Positions 8,039 through 17,241 of a DNA stretch of 64,000 nt are shown here, piece after piece (position 1 is the first letter of the stretch; every line of letters begins with the position of its first letter). Under the pieces are notes generated by a model. The model was not told the origin of the DNA. It made no database searches and saw only the letters and a program-made list of their open reading frames with translations. The position numbers and the translations under genes are program-made. Origin of the DNA: Enterobacter sp. JUb54 (GTDB lineage: Bacteria; Pseudomonadota; Gammaproteobacteria; Enterobacterales; Enterobacteriaceae); NCBI RefSeq assembly GCF_014298075.1, contig NZ_CP060418.1, forward strand, positions 558,001 through 622,000, in the 5' to 3' direction.

Positions 8039-8956
8039 ATGAACTTAAGACGACTGAAGTATTTTGTGAAAATCGTCGATATCGGTAGCCTGACCCAGGC
8101 CGCTGAAGTCTTGCATATCGCACAACCGGCGTTGAGCCAGCAAGTGGCGACCCTGGAAGGCGAACTGGACCAGCAACTGCTGATTCGCACAAAACGTGGC
8201 GTGACGCCGACCGAAGCCGGGAAGATTCTTTATACCCATGCCCGGACCATCCTGCGTCAGTGTGAGCAGGCCCAGCTGGCGGTCAACAACGTTGGCCATA
8301 CGCTGAGCGGGCAGGTTTCTATTGGCCTGGCGCCGGGCACTGCGGCTTCCGCCATTACCATGCCTCTGCTGCAGACGGTGCGTAACGAACTCCCTGAAGT
8401 GATGGTCTATCTGCAGGAGAGCAGCGGCACCATTCTCAACGATAAATTGCTCGGCGGGCAGCTGGATATGGCGGTGCTGTATGAGCGCTCACCGGTCGCC
8501 GGGATCATCAGCCAGCCTTTGCTGAAAGAAGATCTCTACCTGGTCGGAACCCGCGATTGCCCTGGGCAAAGCGTCGACCTGACCGCAGTGGCAGAGATGA
8601 ATCTGTTCCTGCCGCGTGATTACAGCGCGGTGCGCGCACGCGTGACTGAAGCATTTACCTTGCGCCGACTGTCGGCGAAGATCATTGGCGAAATTGAATC
8701 CATCACCACCTTAACGGCGGCGATTGCCAGCGGGATGGGCGTCACCGTTCTGCCAGAATCCGCCGCTCGCTCATTATGCCAGGCAGCAAATGGCTGGATG
8801 GCACGGATCAGCACTCCGTCGATGAGCCTGTCGCTGTCACTGAACATGTCCGCTAAGGGAAGCCTGTCGCCGCAGGCGCAAGCGGTAAAAGAAATCTTAC
8901 TCTCTCTGGTCAGCCGACCTTCGCTGGAGAACCGTGAATTACTGCTGGTGAGTTAA
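8039..8956 (+). CDS. nac: Nitrogen assimilation control LysR regulator Nac
   Basis: Nac is a LysR-type regulator that couples NtrC/sigma-54 to sigma-70 promoters under nitrogen limitation, activating genes such as hut, put and ure and repressing gdhA in Klebsiella. It needs no co-inducer. The 305-residue protein has the winged helix-turn-helix at residues 1-60 and a C-terminal effector-binding fold. The start ATG at 8039 sits behind a perfect AGGAGG (8029-8034); the longer in-frame ATG at 7946 lies upstream of the sigma-54 promoter and cannot be used. cbl follows on the same strand. Confidence 0.97.
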   Translation: MNLRRLKYFVKIVDIGSLTQAAEVLHIAQPALSQQVATLEGELDQQLLIRTKRGVTPTEAGKILYTHARTILRQCEQAQLAVNNVGHTLSGQVSIGLAPGTAASAITMPLLQTVRNELPEVMVYLQESSGTILNDKLLGGQLDMAVLYERSPVAGIISQPLLKEDLYLVGTRDCPGQSVDLTAVAEMNLFLPRDYSAVRARVTEAFTLRRLSAKIIGEIESITTLTAAIASGMGVTVLPESAARSLCQAANGWMARISTPSMSLSLSLNMSAKGSLSPQAQAVKEILLSLVSRPSLENRELLLVS

Positions 8957-9062
8957 TCTATATTCCGGAATGGAATAAGTTGCTGGTTTTTATTATTTGT
9001 TAGCAAGGACAACAGACTTTAACAATAGCGTATACGTTATGTCTGATAGCCCGGAGGAAAGG

Positions 9063-10013
9063 GTGAATTTCCAGCAGCTTAAAATCATTCGTGAGGCGGC
9101 CCGTCAGGATTACAACCTGACGGAAGTCGCAAATATGTTATATACCTCGCAGTCGGGCGTCAGCCGCCATATTCGCGAACTGGAAGAAGAGCTCGGGATT
9201 GAGATTTTCATCCGGCGCGGTAAGCGTCTGTTGGGAATGACCGAGCCGGGTAAAGCTTTATTAACCATTGCGGAGCGTATCCTCAATGAAGCCGGTAACG
9301 TCCGTCGGCTCGCCGACCTGTTCACCAATGACGCTTCCGGTGTCTTAACCATTGCCACCACCCACACTCAGGCACGCTACAGCCTGCCTCCGGTCATTAA
9401 AGCGTTCCGCGAACTGTTTTCCGATGTCCGACTGGAGCTCATCCAGGGGACGCCTCAGGAAATCGAAGCGCTGTTGCATAACGGCGGCGCCGATATCGGC
9501 ATTGCCAGTGAGCGTTTAAGTAACGATCCCACGCTGGTGGCTTTTCCGTGGTTCCGCTGGCACCACAGCCTGCTGGTCCCCAAAGAACACCCGCTGATTC
9601 AGGTCTCGCCCTTAACGCTGGAGGCCATTTCCCGCTGGCCGCTGATTACCTACCGGCAGGGCATCACCGGGCGTTCACGCATCGATGAAGCCTTCAACCG
9701 TAAAGGGTTGATGCCGGATATCGTCCTGAGCGCCCAGGACTCTGACGTCATTAAAACCTACGTCGAGCTGGGGCTGGGCGTCGGGCTGGTGGCGGAGCAA
9801 TCCGGGGATGCCCGGGAATCGGACACCTTGACTCGCCTTGAAACCCGGCACCTGTTTGATGCCAATACCGTCTGGTTAGGTTTAAAACGCGGGCAGTTAC
9901 AGCGCAATTATGTCTGGCGCTTTATCGAGTTGTGCAACGCCGGCTTGTCGCTGGATGAAATTAAGCGTCAGGCGATGGAGCCGGAAGAGGCGGCGATTGA
10001 TTACCAGATATGA
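9063..10013 (+). CDS. cbl: CysB-like LysR regulator Cbl
   Basis: Cbl activates genes for use of sulfonates and other alternative sulfur sources (tau, ssu in E. coli) and is switched off by adenosine phosphosulfate. The product is 316 residues, the same as E. coli Cbl, with an N-terminal winged helix-turn-helix (residues 1-60) and a CysB-type ligand domain. The start chosen is GTG 9063 (MNFQQLKII) behind GGAGGAAAGG; upstream starts at 8997 and 9037 would add residues that the E. coli protein lacks. The nac-cbl order is conserved from E. coli, where Nac also activates cbl. Confidence 0.95.
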   Translation: MNFQQLKIIREAARQDYNLTEVANMLYTSQSGVSRHIRELEEELGIEIFIRRGKRLLGMTEPGKALLTIAERILNEAGNVRRLADLFTNDASGVLTIATTHTQARYSLPPVIKAFRELFSDVRLELIQGTPQEIEALLHNGGADIGIASERLSNDPTLVAFPWFRWHHSLLVPKEHPLIQVSPLTLEAISRWPLITYRQGITGRSRIDEAFNRKGLMPDIVLSAQDSDVIKTYVELGLGVGLVAEQSGDARESDTLTRLETRHLFDANTVWLGLKRGQLQRNYVWRFIELCNAGLSLDEIKRQAMEPEEAAIDYQI

Positions 10014-10118
10014 TTAATTCATCATCGATGTAAATAATAGAGGGCGTATCCATCCACGCGGAGGGCATATAAAAGCTATAATTCACGCACAGTTGTCCCT
10101 ATTGAGGAAAGGGAAATG

Positions 10119-11060
10119 ATGCGGCGTGTGAATTGGTTTTGCTCTCTTTTAGTGTTCCTCTCAAGCCAGAGTGTCCTGGCCGTGAGTTATCCGTTACCGC
10201 CGGAAGGAAGCCGTCTGGTAGGCATGCCGCTGACGATTACCGTTCCGGACCAAAATACCCAGCCGCTGGAAGCCTTTGCCGCGCAATATGGGCAAGGGCT
10301 CAGCAATATGCTGGAGGCCAACCCCGGTGTCGATGTCTATTTACCGAAATCAGGTACGACCCTGGTGGTGCCGCAGCAGCTGATCTTACCGGATACGGTG
10401 CGCGAGGGTATTGTGGTAAACGTTGCCGAAATGCGCCTCTATTACTACCCGCCTGAGGGCGCCACGGTTGAGGTGTTGCCGATTGGCATTGGCCAGGCGG
10501 GGCGTGAAACGCCGCGTAACTGGGTTACCACGGTAGAGCGCAAGCAGGAAGCGCCGACCTGGACGCCAACTGCCAATACCCGCCGTGAATACGCCAGCCG
10601 GGGTGAAACCTTACCGGCGTTTGTTCCTGCCGGGCCGGATAACCCGATGGGGTTGTATGCTATTTATATCGGAAGGCTGTATGCCATTCATGGCACCAAT
10701 GCCAACTTCGGGATCGGCTTGCGCGTCAGCCAGGGGTGCATTCGTCTGCGCAACGACGATATCAAATATCTGTTCGACAACGTACCGGTGGGGACCCGCG
10801 TCCAGATTATCGATCGGCCGGTGAAATATACCCTCGAACCGGACGGCAGCCGTTGGGTTGAAGTCCATGAACCACTCTCGCGCAACCGCGCAGAATATGA
10901 ATCAGACCGCAAAGTCCCGCTGCCGATGACCACGGGGATCCAGTCATTTGTCAAAGGAGAGGGCGTGAATGCCAGCCTGGCCACCCAGGCGCTTGAGCGA
11001 CGCTCGGGTATGCCCGTCAATATCAGCGGGGCGGGATCGGTCAATCAGTTCGGTAGCTGA
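10119..11060 (+). CDS. ldtA: L,D-transpeptidase LdtA (ErfK)
   Basis: This periplasmic L,D-transpeptidase attaches Braun lipoprotein to peptidoglycan. It has a signal peptide (residues 1-21, ending near VLA), a LysM-like segment around residues 40-90 and a YkuD catalytic domain with HGTN and SQGCIRL, which holds the catalytic Cys and His. Length is 313 versus about 310 in E. coli. The second of two adjacent ATGs (10119, MRRVN) matches E. coli; 10116 is the alternative. A TATAAT at 10077-10082 may be its -10 box. Confidence 0.95.
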   Translation: MRRVNWFCSLLVFLSSQSVLAVSYPLPPEGSRLVGMPLTITVPDQNTQPLEAFAAQYGQGLSNMLEANPGVDVYLPKSGTTLVVPQQLILPDTVREGIVVNVAEMRLYYYPPEGATVEVLPIGIGQAGRETPRNWVTTVERKQEAPTWTPTANTRREYASRGETLPAFVPAGPDNPMGLYAIYIGRLYAIHGTNANFGIGLRVSQGCIRLRNDDIKYLFDNVPVGTRVQIIDRPVKYTLEPDGSRWVEVHEPLSRNRAEYESDRKVPLPMTTGIQSFVKGEGVNASLATQALERRSGMPVNISGAGSVNQFGS

Positions 11061-11085
11061 CAGTCGAGAATGCAACGTGCCAACA

Positions 11086-11118
11086 CCGCGTCATGCCGGA
11101 AGCCGGGGCATGGCGCGG
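11086..11118. terminator. Hairpin between convergent ldtA and DMT gene
   Basis: A 12-bp stem with one G-T pair (11086-11097 with 11107-11118) and a nine-base loop lies between the two convergent stop codons. T runs beside it are weak, so its strength as a terminator is uncertain. Confidence 0.6.
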
Positions 11119-11122
11119 CCTG

Positions 11123-11947
11123 TTATATTTTGTCCGACCAGATAACTAAGCCAATCCCCGATAAAATAATCAATGTCGAAATGACTATCTGGAGATCCAG
11201 CGCCTCATTCATAAACAGAACGCCCCCAAGCGCGGCCAGGCAGGGGACGCTTAACTGAATGGTGCTGGCGGTGGATGACGATAGCTTCGGCAGTAAGGTA
11301 TACCAGAGCAGATAGGCGCCCGCAGAAGTAATAGCACCGGCGACGATCCCCAGCAGCAGCCCCATTGCATCCACCTGCAGCGTGTGAAAATGCACGGCGG
11401 CGGCCAGCACGGCAATGGGAACGGAGAGGATAAAGTTTCCTGCGGTGGCCGAGGCGGCACTGGTTGCCGCTCTTCCGGTAATGCAGTATGCCGCCCAGGC
11501 AACACCGGACAGGATCATCATGACGGCCGCAAACGCGGGCGGCGGTGTGGCGCCAGGCAGGAGTAAAATAGCGATGCCTGACAGGGCGGCAAGGATACCG
11601 ATGACTTTCCAGCGGGTGATTTTCTCACCATGCCACATGCCCCAACCGGTCATGACCAACTGGACCGTGCCAAATAACAGCAGCGCACCGGTCGCAGCGT
11701 TTAACGACACATAGGCGAGAGAAAAGGCAAACACGTAGCCGGACAATAACAGCGCGTTGAGCGGGTGGTACTCAATTTTGTGGCTCCCGCGACGAAGGAG
11801 AATAAACAGGTACAGGGCCAATGCGCCGCTGATCAAGCGGATGCTGCCAAACGAGACCTCGTCGATATAGCCGCCTGTTATTGCCACCCTGCAGAGCACC
11901 GAATTTGCGGCAAAGGCGATCATCGTCAGCAGGATTTTTAATAACAT
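11123..11947 (-). CDS. EamA/DMT-family transporter
   Basis: This 274-residue inner-membrane protein has ten predicted helices in two EamA halves, typical of the drug/metabolite transporter superfamily. Substrate is unknown; relatives export amino acids or other metabolites. The start is set at ATG 11947 (MLLKILLTM), behind GGAGG, because the longer frame back to 12055 adds 36 polar residues unlike a DMT N-terminus. It is convergent with ldtA and follows the SDR gene on the same strand by about 130 bases, so the two could be co-transcribed. Confidence 0.85.
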   Translation of the reverse strand: MLLKILLTMIAFAANSVLCRVAITGGYIDEVSFGSIRLISGALALYLFILLRRGSHKIEYHPLNALLLSGYVFAFSLAYVSLNAATGALLLFGTVQLVMTGWGMWHGEKITRWKVIGILAALSGIAILLLPGATPPPAFAAVMMILSGVAWAAYCITGRAATSAASATAGNFILSVPIAVLAAAVHFHTLQVDAMGLLLGIVAGAITSAGAYLLWYTLLPKLSSSTASTIQLSVPCLAALGGVLFMNEALDLQIVISTLIILSGIGLVIWSDKI

Positions 11948-12074
11948 AGCATGGCCTCCGGGGCCTGGTTTCTGACGACGTGTAACGTGATGGGGATAGC
12001 CATTCAACCATTGTGACGGATTATCATCGTCGACAAAACAGAAAAGGGGAGCCATCGCTCCCCTTAGCCGTCAA

Positions 12075-12851
12075 TCAGGCGTGATGCCCAGCCATAACGC
12101 CGCCGTCAATATCCCAGATGGCGCCTGTGACCCAACCGGTATTGTCGGACAGCAGGAACGCCACGGTTTCGGCAATGTCGACCGGCGAGCCAACGCGGCC
12201 GATCGGATGGAAGCTGTCAAAACTATTCATGACCTCTTTCACCTCATCTTTCGGGATAAAGCCTTCGTAAATCGGTGTGTGAACCACCGCAGGGGCGACG
12301 GCATTGACGCGGATCCCTTGCGCACCCAGCTCGATAGCCAGGTTTTTAGTCAGCGCATGCAGACCGGCTTTTGCCATCGAATAAGCAGAGGACGGGGTGG
12401 CGCCGATCGCCTGATGCGCCCACATTGAGCCGATATTAACAATCGATCCTTTGATCCCCGCCGCGACCATATTGCGCACCACGTCACGGGTAATGAAGAA
12501 CGTGGCACGGTTGATATTCATGTACATATCATAGTCAGCCGTCTCGTGTTCGGTAAATGGTTTCGGGAAGAAGACACCCGCGGCGTTTACCAGCAGGCTG
12601 ATATCCTGGTGTTCGGCATTGATGATATCGCAGACATGCTGCATGCCTTGCGCGCTCATCAGGTCGGCAACAATGATGTCCACCTGCCCATGGGCAGATA
12701 ATACCCGGCGCGCTTCTTCTGCTTTATCCTGGCGGTTGCCTACCAGCACCGCGCTGCCGCCGTTTTTCAGAACGTATTTTGCCGTTTCAAAGCCCATGCC
12801 GCTGGTGCCGCCGACCACTAACAATTTTTTACCTGCAAATGATGTTGTCAT
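12075..12851 (-). CDS. Short-chain dehydrogenase/reductase
   Basis: This classical SDR of 258 residues has a Rossmann fold and would oxidise or reduce an unknown substrate with NAD(P). The cofactor motif GGTSGMG (near residue 14), NAAG (near residue 90), a catalytic Ser and the YSMAK active site are all present. The start is taken at ATG 12851, five bases after AGAGG; ATG 12854 is adjacent and also possible. It is divergent from the LysR gene at 13037, the classic layout for a regulator and its target. It resembles 3-oxoacyl-reductase-type SDRs, but no substrate should be assumed. Confidence 0.88.
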   Translation of the reverse strand: MTTSFAGKKLLVVGGTSGMGFETAKYVLKNGGSAVLVGNRQDKAEEARRVLSAHGQVDIIVADLMSAQGMQHVCDIINAEHQDISLLVNAAGVFFPKPFTEHETADYDMYMNINRATFFITRDVVRNMVAAGIKGSIVNIGSMWAHQAIGATPSSAYSMAKAGLHALTKNLAIELGAQGIRVNAVAPAVVHTPIYEGFIPKDEVKEVMNSFDSFHPIGRVGSPVDIAETVAFLLSDNTGWVTGAIWDIDGGVMAGHHA

Positions 12852-13036
12852 CATAACCTCTGTACTGGTTGCTCTGTGATGTGAAGATGGCCGATGGCTC
12901 ACCTTTCTGTGGCGGCATATTCACACTTTCGTATTCGGCTGGCGAATCAGAAGATATTTAATAGCGAGATAGAAAATCTATTTCATGTTGCTGGTTCTGT
13001 GCCAGAATAAACGAAACCCCTTTATGGATAATCATC

Positions 13037-13948
13037 ATGCGATCGCTCAACCGGCTTAAATGGCTACACGCCTTCGAGGCAACGGCACGTCACGGCAGTT
13101 TTACTGGAGCAGCAGAAGAGCTGGGCGTCACGCCTGCCGCGGTCGGGCAACTCGTCAGATCGCTAGAGGAGTGGGTGGGTTATCCGCTGCTTCATCGGGT
13201 GCGCAGCGGCAAGGAGAGGCTGACATTAGTCAGTGAAGCGCAGGAGGCCTTAAAGGATATCAGCGAGGGGCTGGACAGCCTGGAGCGCGGTCTGAATAAA
13301 CTGAGAGGAAGAAAATCTCGTTCAGTTATCGTGCTTACCGCTTCCCAGGTACTGATGATGAACTGGCTGATGGAGCGTCTGAATCGCTTTTCGGAACAGC
13401 ATGAGAACATTGATATCCGGCTCGATGTCACCGAGAAACTCATGGATGTGGTGCACGGGGAAGCCGATATGGGCATCCGCTGCGGCCCCGGAGACTGGAC
13501 CGGGTTAAGCAAAACGTGGCTCATGGATGAAGATGTGGTGATGGTCTGCAGCCCGCTGCTGTTGCCCGATATCAAAGACGGCACGCCGGCATGGTTGTCA
13601 GAGCAAAAGCTGATCCATGATGATACGCCACATCCGGGTGCCCATTTCCCCTCCTGGGACACCGTGCTGGCAAAGGTCGGTGCGCCGCCAGCCAGCATGA
13701 GCGGCCTGCATATTAACTCGACCTCCGCCGTTATATTGTCTGCCCTGAGTGGGCGAGGAGTGGCGCTGGTCCGGCGGGCGCTGGTTCAGCAGGCGATCGA
13801 TAACCATCAGTTGCGCGTGCTGTTTAGCGATGTTAGCTGGCCGCTCACCTGGTCCTATTATCTGGTGATGTCGGAACATTCGCAGATGCGACCTGAAGTG
13901 AAAATCCTCCACGACTGGCTGATCCATGATGTGAAACCAGAGCAGTGA
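13037..13948 (+). CDS. LysR regulator, GcvA-like
   Basis: The 303-residue LysR-type regulator has a winged helix-turn-helix (residues 4-62, with GSFTGAAEELGVTPAAVGQL) and a C-terminal substrate-binding domain. The WLHAFEATARHGSFTGAA start resembles the GcvA/AmpR branch. It is divergently transcribed from the SDR gene with about 185 bases between, so it probably controls the SDR gene and possibly the DMT gene. The inducer is unknown. Confidence 0.88.
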   Translation: MRSLNRLKWLHAFEATARHGSFTGAAEELGVTPAAVGQLVRSLEEWVGYPLLHRVRSGKERLTLVSEAQEALKDISEGLDSLERGLNKLRGRKSRSVIVLTASQVLMMNWLMERLNRFSEQHENIDIRLDVTEKLMDVVHGEADMGIRCGPGDWTGLSKTWLMDEDVVMVCSPLLLPDIKDGTPAWLSEQKLIHDDTPHPGAHFPSWDTVLAKVGAPPASMSGLHINSTSAVILSALSGRGVALVRRALVQQAIDNHQLRVLFSDVSWPLTWSYYLVMSEHSQMRPEVKILHDWLIHDVKPEQ

Positions 13949-14333
13949 CCGTTGCAGTTCCCCATCTTCGCAGTTGACATGACGTACTGCCGCCGCCCGC
14001 GTGTAACCGTCATCGCGGGCGGTAACGTCATCATTTTCATTACGGGTTGAAACTTCACTCTGCACCATACCAGATAGTTTTTCTTTCCTGTTTATCAAGA
14101 TTATCTCATTTGTTCAAACGCCGGCACCTCAACATAATGCGTGAACCGTGGAGAGCATAGAGGGCTTCGACTCTGAGGCATCTGCCGGCTAGCGTACTCA
14201 CTATATCGACAAAGATATTCTTGTTGAGTAACGGCCCGCAGCAGAACGCCTGGCTTGTCTCTTCACTGACTGCGGAGCGGTGCATGCGTCTGACGGTGCA
14301 CGTTTCGACATTGGTTTAAACAAGGAGTGAGAA
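13949..14333. other. Intergenic with a 9-bp inverted repeat
   Basis: No convincing gene lies in these 385 bases. A perfect 9-bp inverted repeat (13993-14001 with 14014-14022, 12-base loop) lies about 45 bases past the LysR stop and may end its transcript, though no T run follows. The rest should hold the promoter for the next operon, which I could not pin down. Confidence 0.5.
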
Positions 14334-14615
14334 ATGGCTTATTTGCAGATCACGCTGAATATCAGTGAAGAAAACCGTGCGGCGGCTGGTGCTGTTTACC
14401 TGAAATATAAAGCGCCGTTCCTGGAGACGATTGCGGGAGCGCAATCAAAAGCGCTACTGATTCGTCCCGAAGATGTGCAGGTGTTACATGGTTTTAAAAC
14501 GGTAGCGCAGGCAGAGGATTATCTGCGTTCTGAGCTGTTTAATCATGATGTGGTTGAAGCTCTGAAACCTTATCTCAACGCGGCACCGGATGTACGTATC
14601 TATCAGGTTGCATAA
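14334..14615 (+). CDS. Conserved small protein of unknown function, 93 residues
   Basis: I do not recognise a named family. The 93-residue soluble protein begins with a beta-like segment (AYLQITLNIS). The pattern of a strand, a long helix and a second helix-strand pair is reminiscent of dimeric ferredoxin-like small proteins such as antibiotic-biosynthesis-monooxygenase-like or YciI/muconolactone-isomerase-like folds. That is a guess from composition. A strong AAGGAG lies seven to eight bases before the ATG. The carboxymuconolactone decarboxylase homologue follows 64 bases later on the same strand, so the two probably form an operon. Confidence 0.72.
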   Translation: MAYLQITLNISEENRAAAGAVYLKYKAPFLETIAGAQSKALLIRPEDVQVLHGFKTVAQAEDYLRSELFNHDVVEALKPYLNAAPDVRIYQVA

Positions 14616-14679
14616 CGTTTACCCGGAAGAGTGGCGGTTTGACCCTCATTCTTCCTTCACCTTGTCGCTGGAGACTTTT

Positions 14680-15024
14680 ATGTTGTTGAACTGGAATGAA
14701 CATCGTGACGAACTGCTGGGCGTGGTGGGCGACTACGCCAGGCTACAGCCTGAATTTATGAAAGGCCTGATGAAAATGGATGCCGGCGCTTCAGCGATGG
14801 GTCACCTTGATGCTAAAACCCATGAACTGATTGCACTGGCGGTGGCCATCACGACTCGCTGTGACGGGTGCCTGTCGGTTCATGTAAAAGCGGCGGCAAA
14901 ACAGGGCGCGACACGTGAAGAAATCGCCGAAGCGTTAGCGGTTGCGATTTCCCTGAATGCCGGAGCCGCGCTAACGTACACCGCGCATGCGCTTGATGCC
15001 TTTGACGCGTTGCCGAAGGCGTAG
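14680..15024 (+). CDS. Carboxymuconolactone decarboxylase/AhpD-family protein
   Basis: The 114-residue protein is a CMD-family member. It contains the redox motif CDGCLSVHV (about residues 58-66), the CxxC-x3-H pattern of AhpD-like proteins that use two cysteines and a histidine to reduce or process peroxides and related substrates. The rest is the all-helical CMD fold. The start is ATG 14680, behind GGAGA; an ORF running back to 14590 overlaps the preceding gene and reads poorly. Such single-domain proteins are common stress or catabolic accessories; the true substrate is unknown. Confidence 0.85.
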   Translation: MLLNWNEHRDELLGVVGDYARLQPEFMKGLMKMDAGASAMGHLDAKTHELIALAVAITTRCDGCLSVHVKAAAKQGATREEIAEALAVAISLNAGAALTYTAHALDAFDALPKA

Positions 15025-15088
15025 GATATTTATTGATTGTCGAAAGGGATAGGTGGTCATTCGGTTCCGACAAGATAATGATCGAATA

Positions 15089-16000
15089 TCAGACCACCTG
15101 TTCAGCGCTATTATCTGTCAAGTAGTTATCGCACACTATCGCCATCTTCAGAAAATCATCTCGCCAGTGGCTTATTATTTCCGGATTCCATACAACAGCA
15201 ATATCCCATCGAACAGGATTTTGAGTCGGAAGTATCATTTTTACTCCTGTAGGTAAGAAATATTTCGCACTTTCAGGTAGAAAGGCGACCCCATTTCCAC
15301 CGGCAACCAATGCCAGTAGTGTCATCATGTCCCCTGTAACAGAAACCAGGTTGGCATGTAGTTGGTTATTTTTCAAAAACAACGCTGTTTGTTCAGCCAG
15401 GCACGGGTTGGCTAGCGAGTCTAACTGAAAAAGCGGGTAGGTTGACAACGCATTCTGAAGATTTGTGGATTCAACATGATTCACTGACGGTACGGCGAGA
15501 GCGAGAACTTCGCTAAAAATAACCTGAGAGGAGAGAGCGTTGGTGGCCGGCATTCTGATAAATCCCATGTGCAGGCCACCTTCCTGTAGCATTTTTATTT
15601 GCACGCTTGACGGCATTTGATTGATAACCACTTCGCACTCAGGAAACTGTTGATGAAATTGGTTTATCCAGCGAGGTACATGATGAAATGACGAGACACC
15701 AAATCCTAAAAATAACCTGTCATGGCGACCATGCTTTAGCTCTTTCGCATACGTTAAAAAATCAGCGTGAGATTGCAAAATCTCATTTGCCTTTGGGAAA
15801 AGTTGCGATCCGAATGTTGTTAATGTTGCACCATGGCGACCACGTAGAAAAAGTTGTCCGCCAGTTAACCTTTCGAGCGTCTGTATTTGTCGGGACAAGG
15901 CCGGTTGTGTCAGGAACAGTGTTTTTGCAGCGCTAACATAGCTTCCTTTTTCGGCCAGTGTCACAAAAGCACGTAGTAATTTTACATCTATGCCTTTCAT
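15089..16000 (-). CDS. LysR-type regulator, AT-rich
   Basis: This 303-residue LysR regulator has an N-terminal helix-turn-helix (GSYVSAAKTLFLTQPALSRQ, residues 19-38) and a C-terminal ligand domain. It is clearly more AT-rich and uses rarer codons than its neighbours, as expected for a gene acquired by transfer. It is divergent from the HAD phosphatase region and may control it. The ATG at 16000 follows AAATGA with no strong ribosome site. Confidence 0.85.
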   Translation of the reverse strand: MKGIDVKLLRAFVTLAEKGSYVSAAKTLFLTQPALSRQIQTLERLTGGQLFLRGRHGATLTTFGSQLFPKANEILQSHADFLTYAKELKHGRHDRLFLGFGVSSFHHVPRWINQFHQQFPECEVVINQMPSSVQIKMLQEGGLHMGFIRMPATNALSSQVIFSEVLALAVPSVNHVESTNLQNALSTYPLFQLDSLANPCLAEQTALFLKNNQLHANLVSVTGDMMTLLALVAGGNGVAFLPESAKYFLPTGVKMILPTQNPVRWDIAVVWNPEIISHWRDDFLKMAIVCDNYLTDNSAEQVV

Positions 16001-16063
16001 TTATAGGACCCAGAAAATAATGGAATTATACAAGTGATAATAACGCGGGCATCATAAAAACCT

Positions 16064-16291
16064 ACAGCAATAAAGATACCATGGCTATGTTTTTATTGCC
16101 TGTATGAATTCACGGTTCTTTTGGCCACCGTAGAATATTTTCTCGGTAGTACAGGCGACAGATGTATCCCCGTGAGTTTGATGTTGACTGTCATCACCGG
16201 TTTTCTGGGCACGATATCAGGGCAAATGGTCGTTATTTCGAATCTGTCTGAAATCCGCCGTTTTAATAACAAGGATATGGTACATGTATAA
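16064..16291 (+). pseudogene. Possible C-terminal remnant of a membrane protein
   Basis: An open frame of about 75 codons runs from just after an in-frame TAA to TAA 16289-16291. It has two hydrophobic stretches (around VLLATVEYFL and LMLTVITGFLGTISG) and a charged tail, like the end of a transporter. No start codon with a ribosome site is visible at its beginning. Its stop overlaps the ATG of the HAD gene, as for translationally coupled neighbours. It may be the decayed end of a transporter gene that once preceded the phosphatase. Confidence 0.3.
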
Positions 16292-16985
16292 CCTCAAAAA
16301 TAAAATTTCAGCGGTATTGTTTGATATGGATGGCGTACTTATTGATTCAAATGCGGTTATTGAAGGAGCCTGGCGCGAAGCGGCTGAAATGTATGGTAAG
16401 ACAATTTCTGAAGAGGATATAGTCAGGCATATCCACGGGCAACCCGGACCACATACCATCCAGGCACTTTTTAGCGACCTGTCACTTAACGACAGGAAAA
16501 AAGTTCAGGCTCATATTATTCGTGTTGAAAATACTGCAGCTTATGAACCCATTGCTGGTGTTACCGAGTTGATTACCTCCCTGGATGCAGCCGGAGTATG
16601 TATTGGAATTGTCACTAGCGGCTGGAGGGAGAAAATCGACCGTGTGACGGCGATGCTCCATATTCAGCATTGCATTTCAGTTATTGTCGAACGGGATGAC
16701 GTGACTCGGGGAAAGCCATTTCCCGATCCCTATCTTCTTGCTGCCGAGCGGCTGGCGCTCACACCTGAAAGAGCGCTTGTTTTTGAGGACTCCAGGAGTG
16801 GTGTAACCTCTGCGGTATCAGCCGGTACTTTTTGCGTTGGAATCGGTCGCGCTGAGCTGATTGCGTGTGGTGCCAGATTTGCGATTCCTGATTTTACCAG
16901 TGCTGAAGTGAACTCAAGGCCGGGGAGTGATGTCGAGGTTTCATTCGGGTCAGGCCGCGTTGTGGCAGTGAGCGCGACGGCGTGA
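16284..16985 (+). CDS. HAD-superfamily phosphatase/phosphomutase-like protein
   Basis: This 233-residue HAD hydrolase has all four motifs: FDMDGVLID with the nucleophile Asp (about residues 13-21), TSG (motif II), the motif III Lys in GKPFPDP, and FEDS (motif IV). The helical cap is of the beta-phosphoglucomutase/sugar-phosphatase type. A sugar phosphate is the likely substrate. The start ATG is behind AAGGA. Codon use resembles the divergent AT-rich LysR gene, and the pair sits beside a tRNA-Asn, which suggests horizontal gain. Confidence 0.85.
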   Translation: MYNLKNKISAVLFDMDGVLIDSNAVIEGAWREAAEMYGKTISEEDIVRHIHGQPGPHTIQALFSDLSLNDRKKVQAHIIRVENTAAYEPIAGVTELITSLDAAGVCIGIVTSGWREKIDRVTAMLHIQHCISVIVERDDVTRGKPFPDPYLLAAERLALTPERALVFEDSRSGVTSAVSAGTFCVGIGRAELIACGARFAIPDFTSAEVNSRPGSDVEVSFGSGRVVAVSATA

Positions 16986-17105
16986 CGCCTGGTATTTGGG
17001 GCTAAAATCATACTCTTGATGGCTTTTGAATTGACCATCAATATCTGACGGACATTCGTTTCAGGCAGGTACAGGTGGTTACTGTCTGCCAGCTACGCAG
17101 AATGC

Positions 17106-17138
17106 AAAAAGCCCGCTTAAGTTTCCTTAAGCGGGCTT
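17106..17138 (-). terminator. Terminator of tRNA-Asn copy 4
   Basis: A 13-bp perfect stem (17109-17121 with 17126-17138) is followed on the minus strand by five T. It is nearly the same hairpin as behind copies 2 and 3. Confidence 0.85.
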
Positions 17139-17147
17139 CTCTAAATT

Positions 17148-17223
17148 TGGCTCCTCTGACTGGACTCGAACCAGTGACATACGGATTAACAGTCCGCCGT
17201 TCTACCGACTGAACTACAGAGGA
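17148..17223 (-). tRNA. tRNA-Asn (GTT), copy 4
   Basis: Identical 76-base tRNA-Asn on the minus strand. Its 3' end together with the next base gives CCAGTCAGAGGAGCCAA, the same 17-base core as copy 1. Position next to mtfA matches the asnT locus of E. coli. Confidence 0.97.
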
Positions 17224-17241
17224 ATCGTGTGAACGAGGCGC

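Noticed and set aside
1718..17138. CRISPR-like array because the same hairpin and tRNA sequence recur
   Set aside because: The repeats are four tRNA-Asn genes with their terminators, kilobases apart, not an array.
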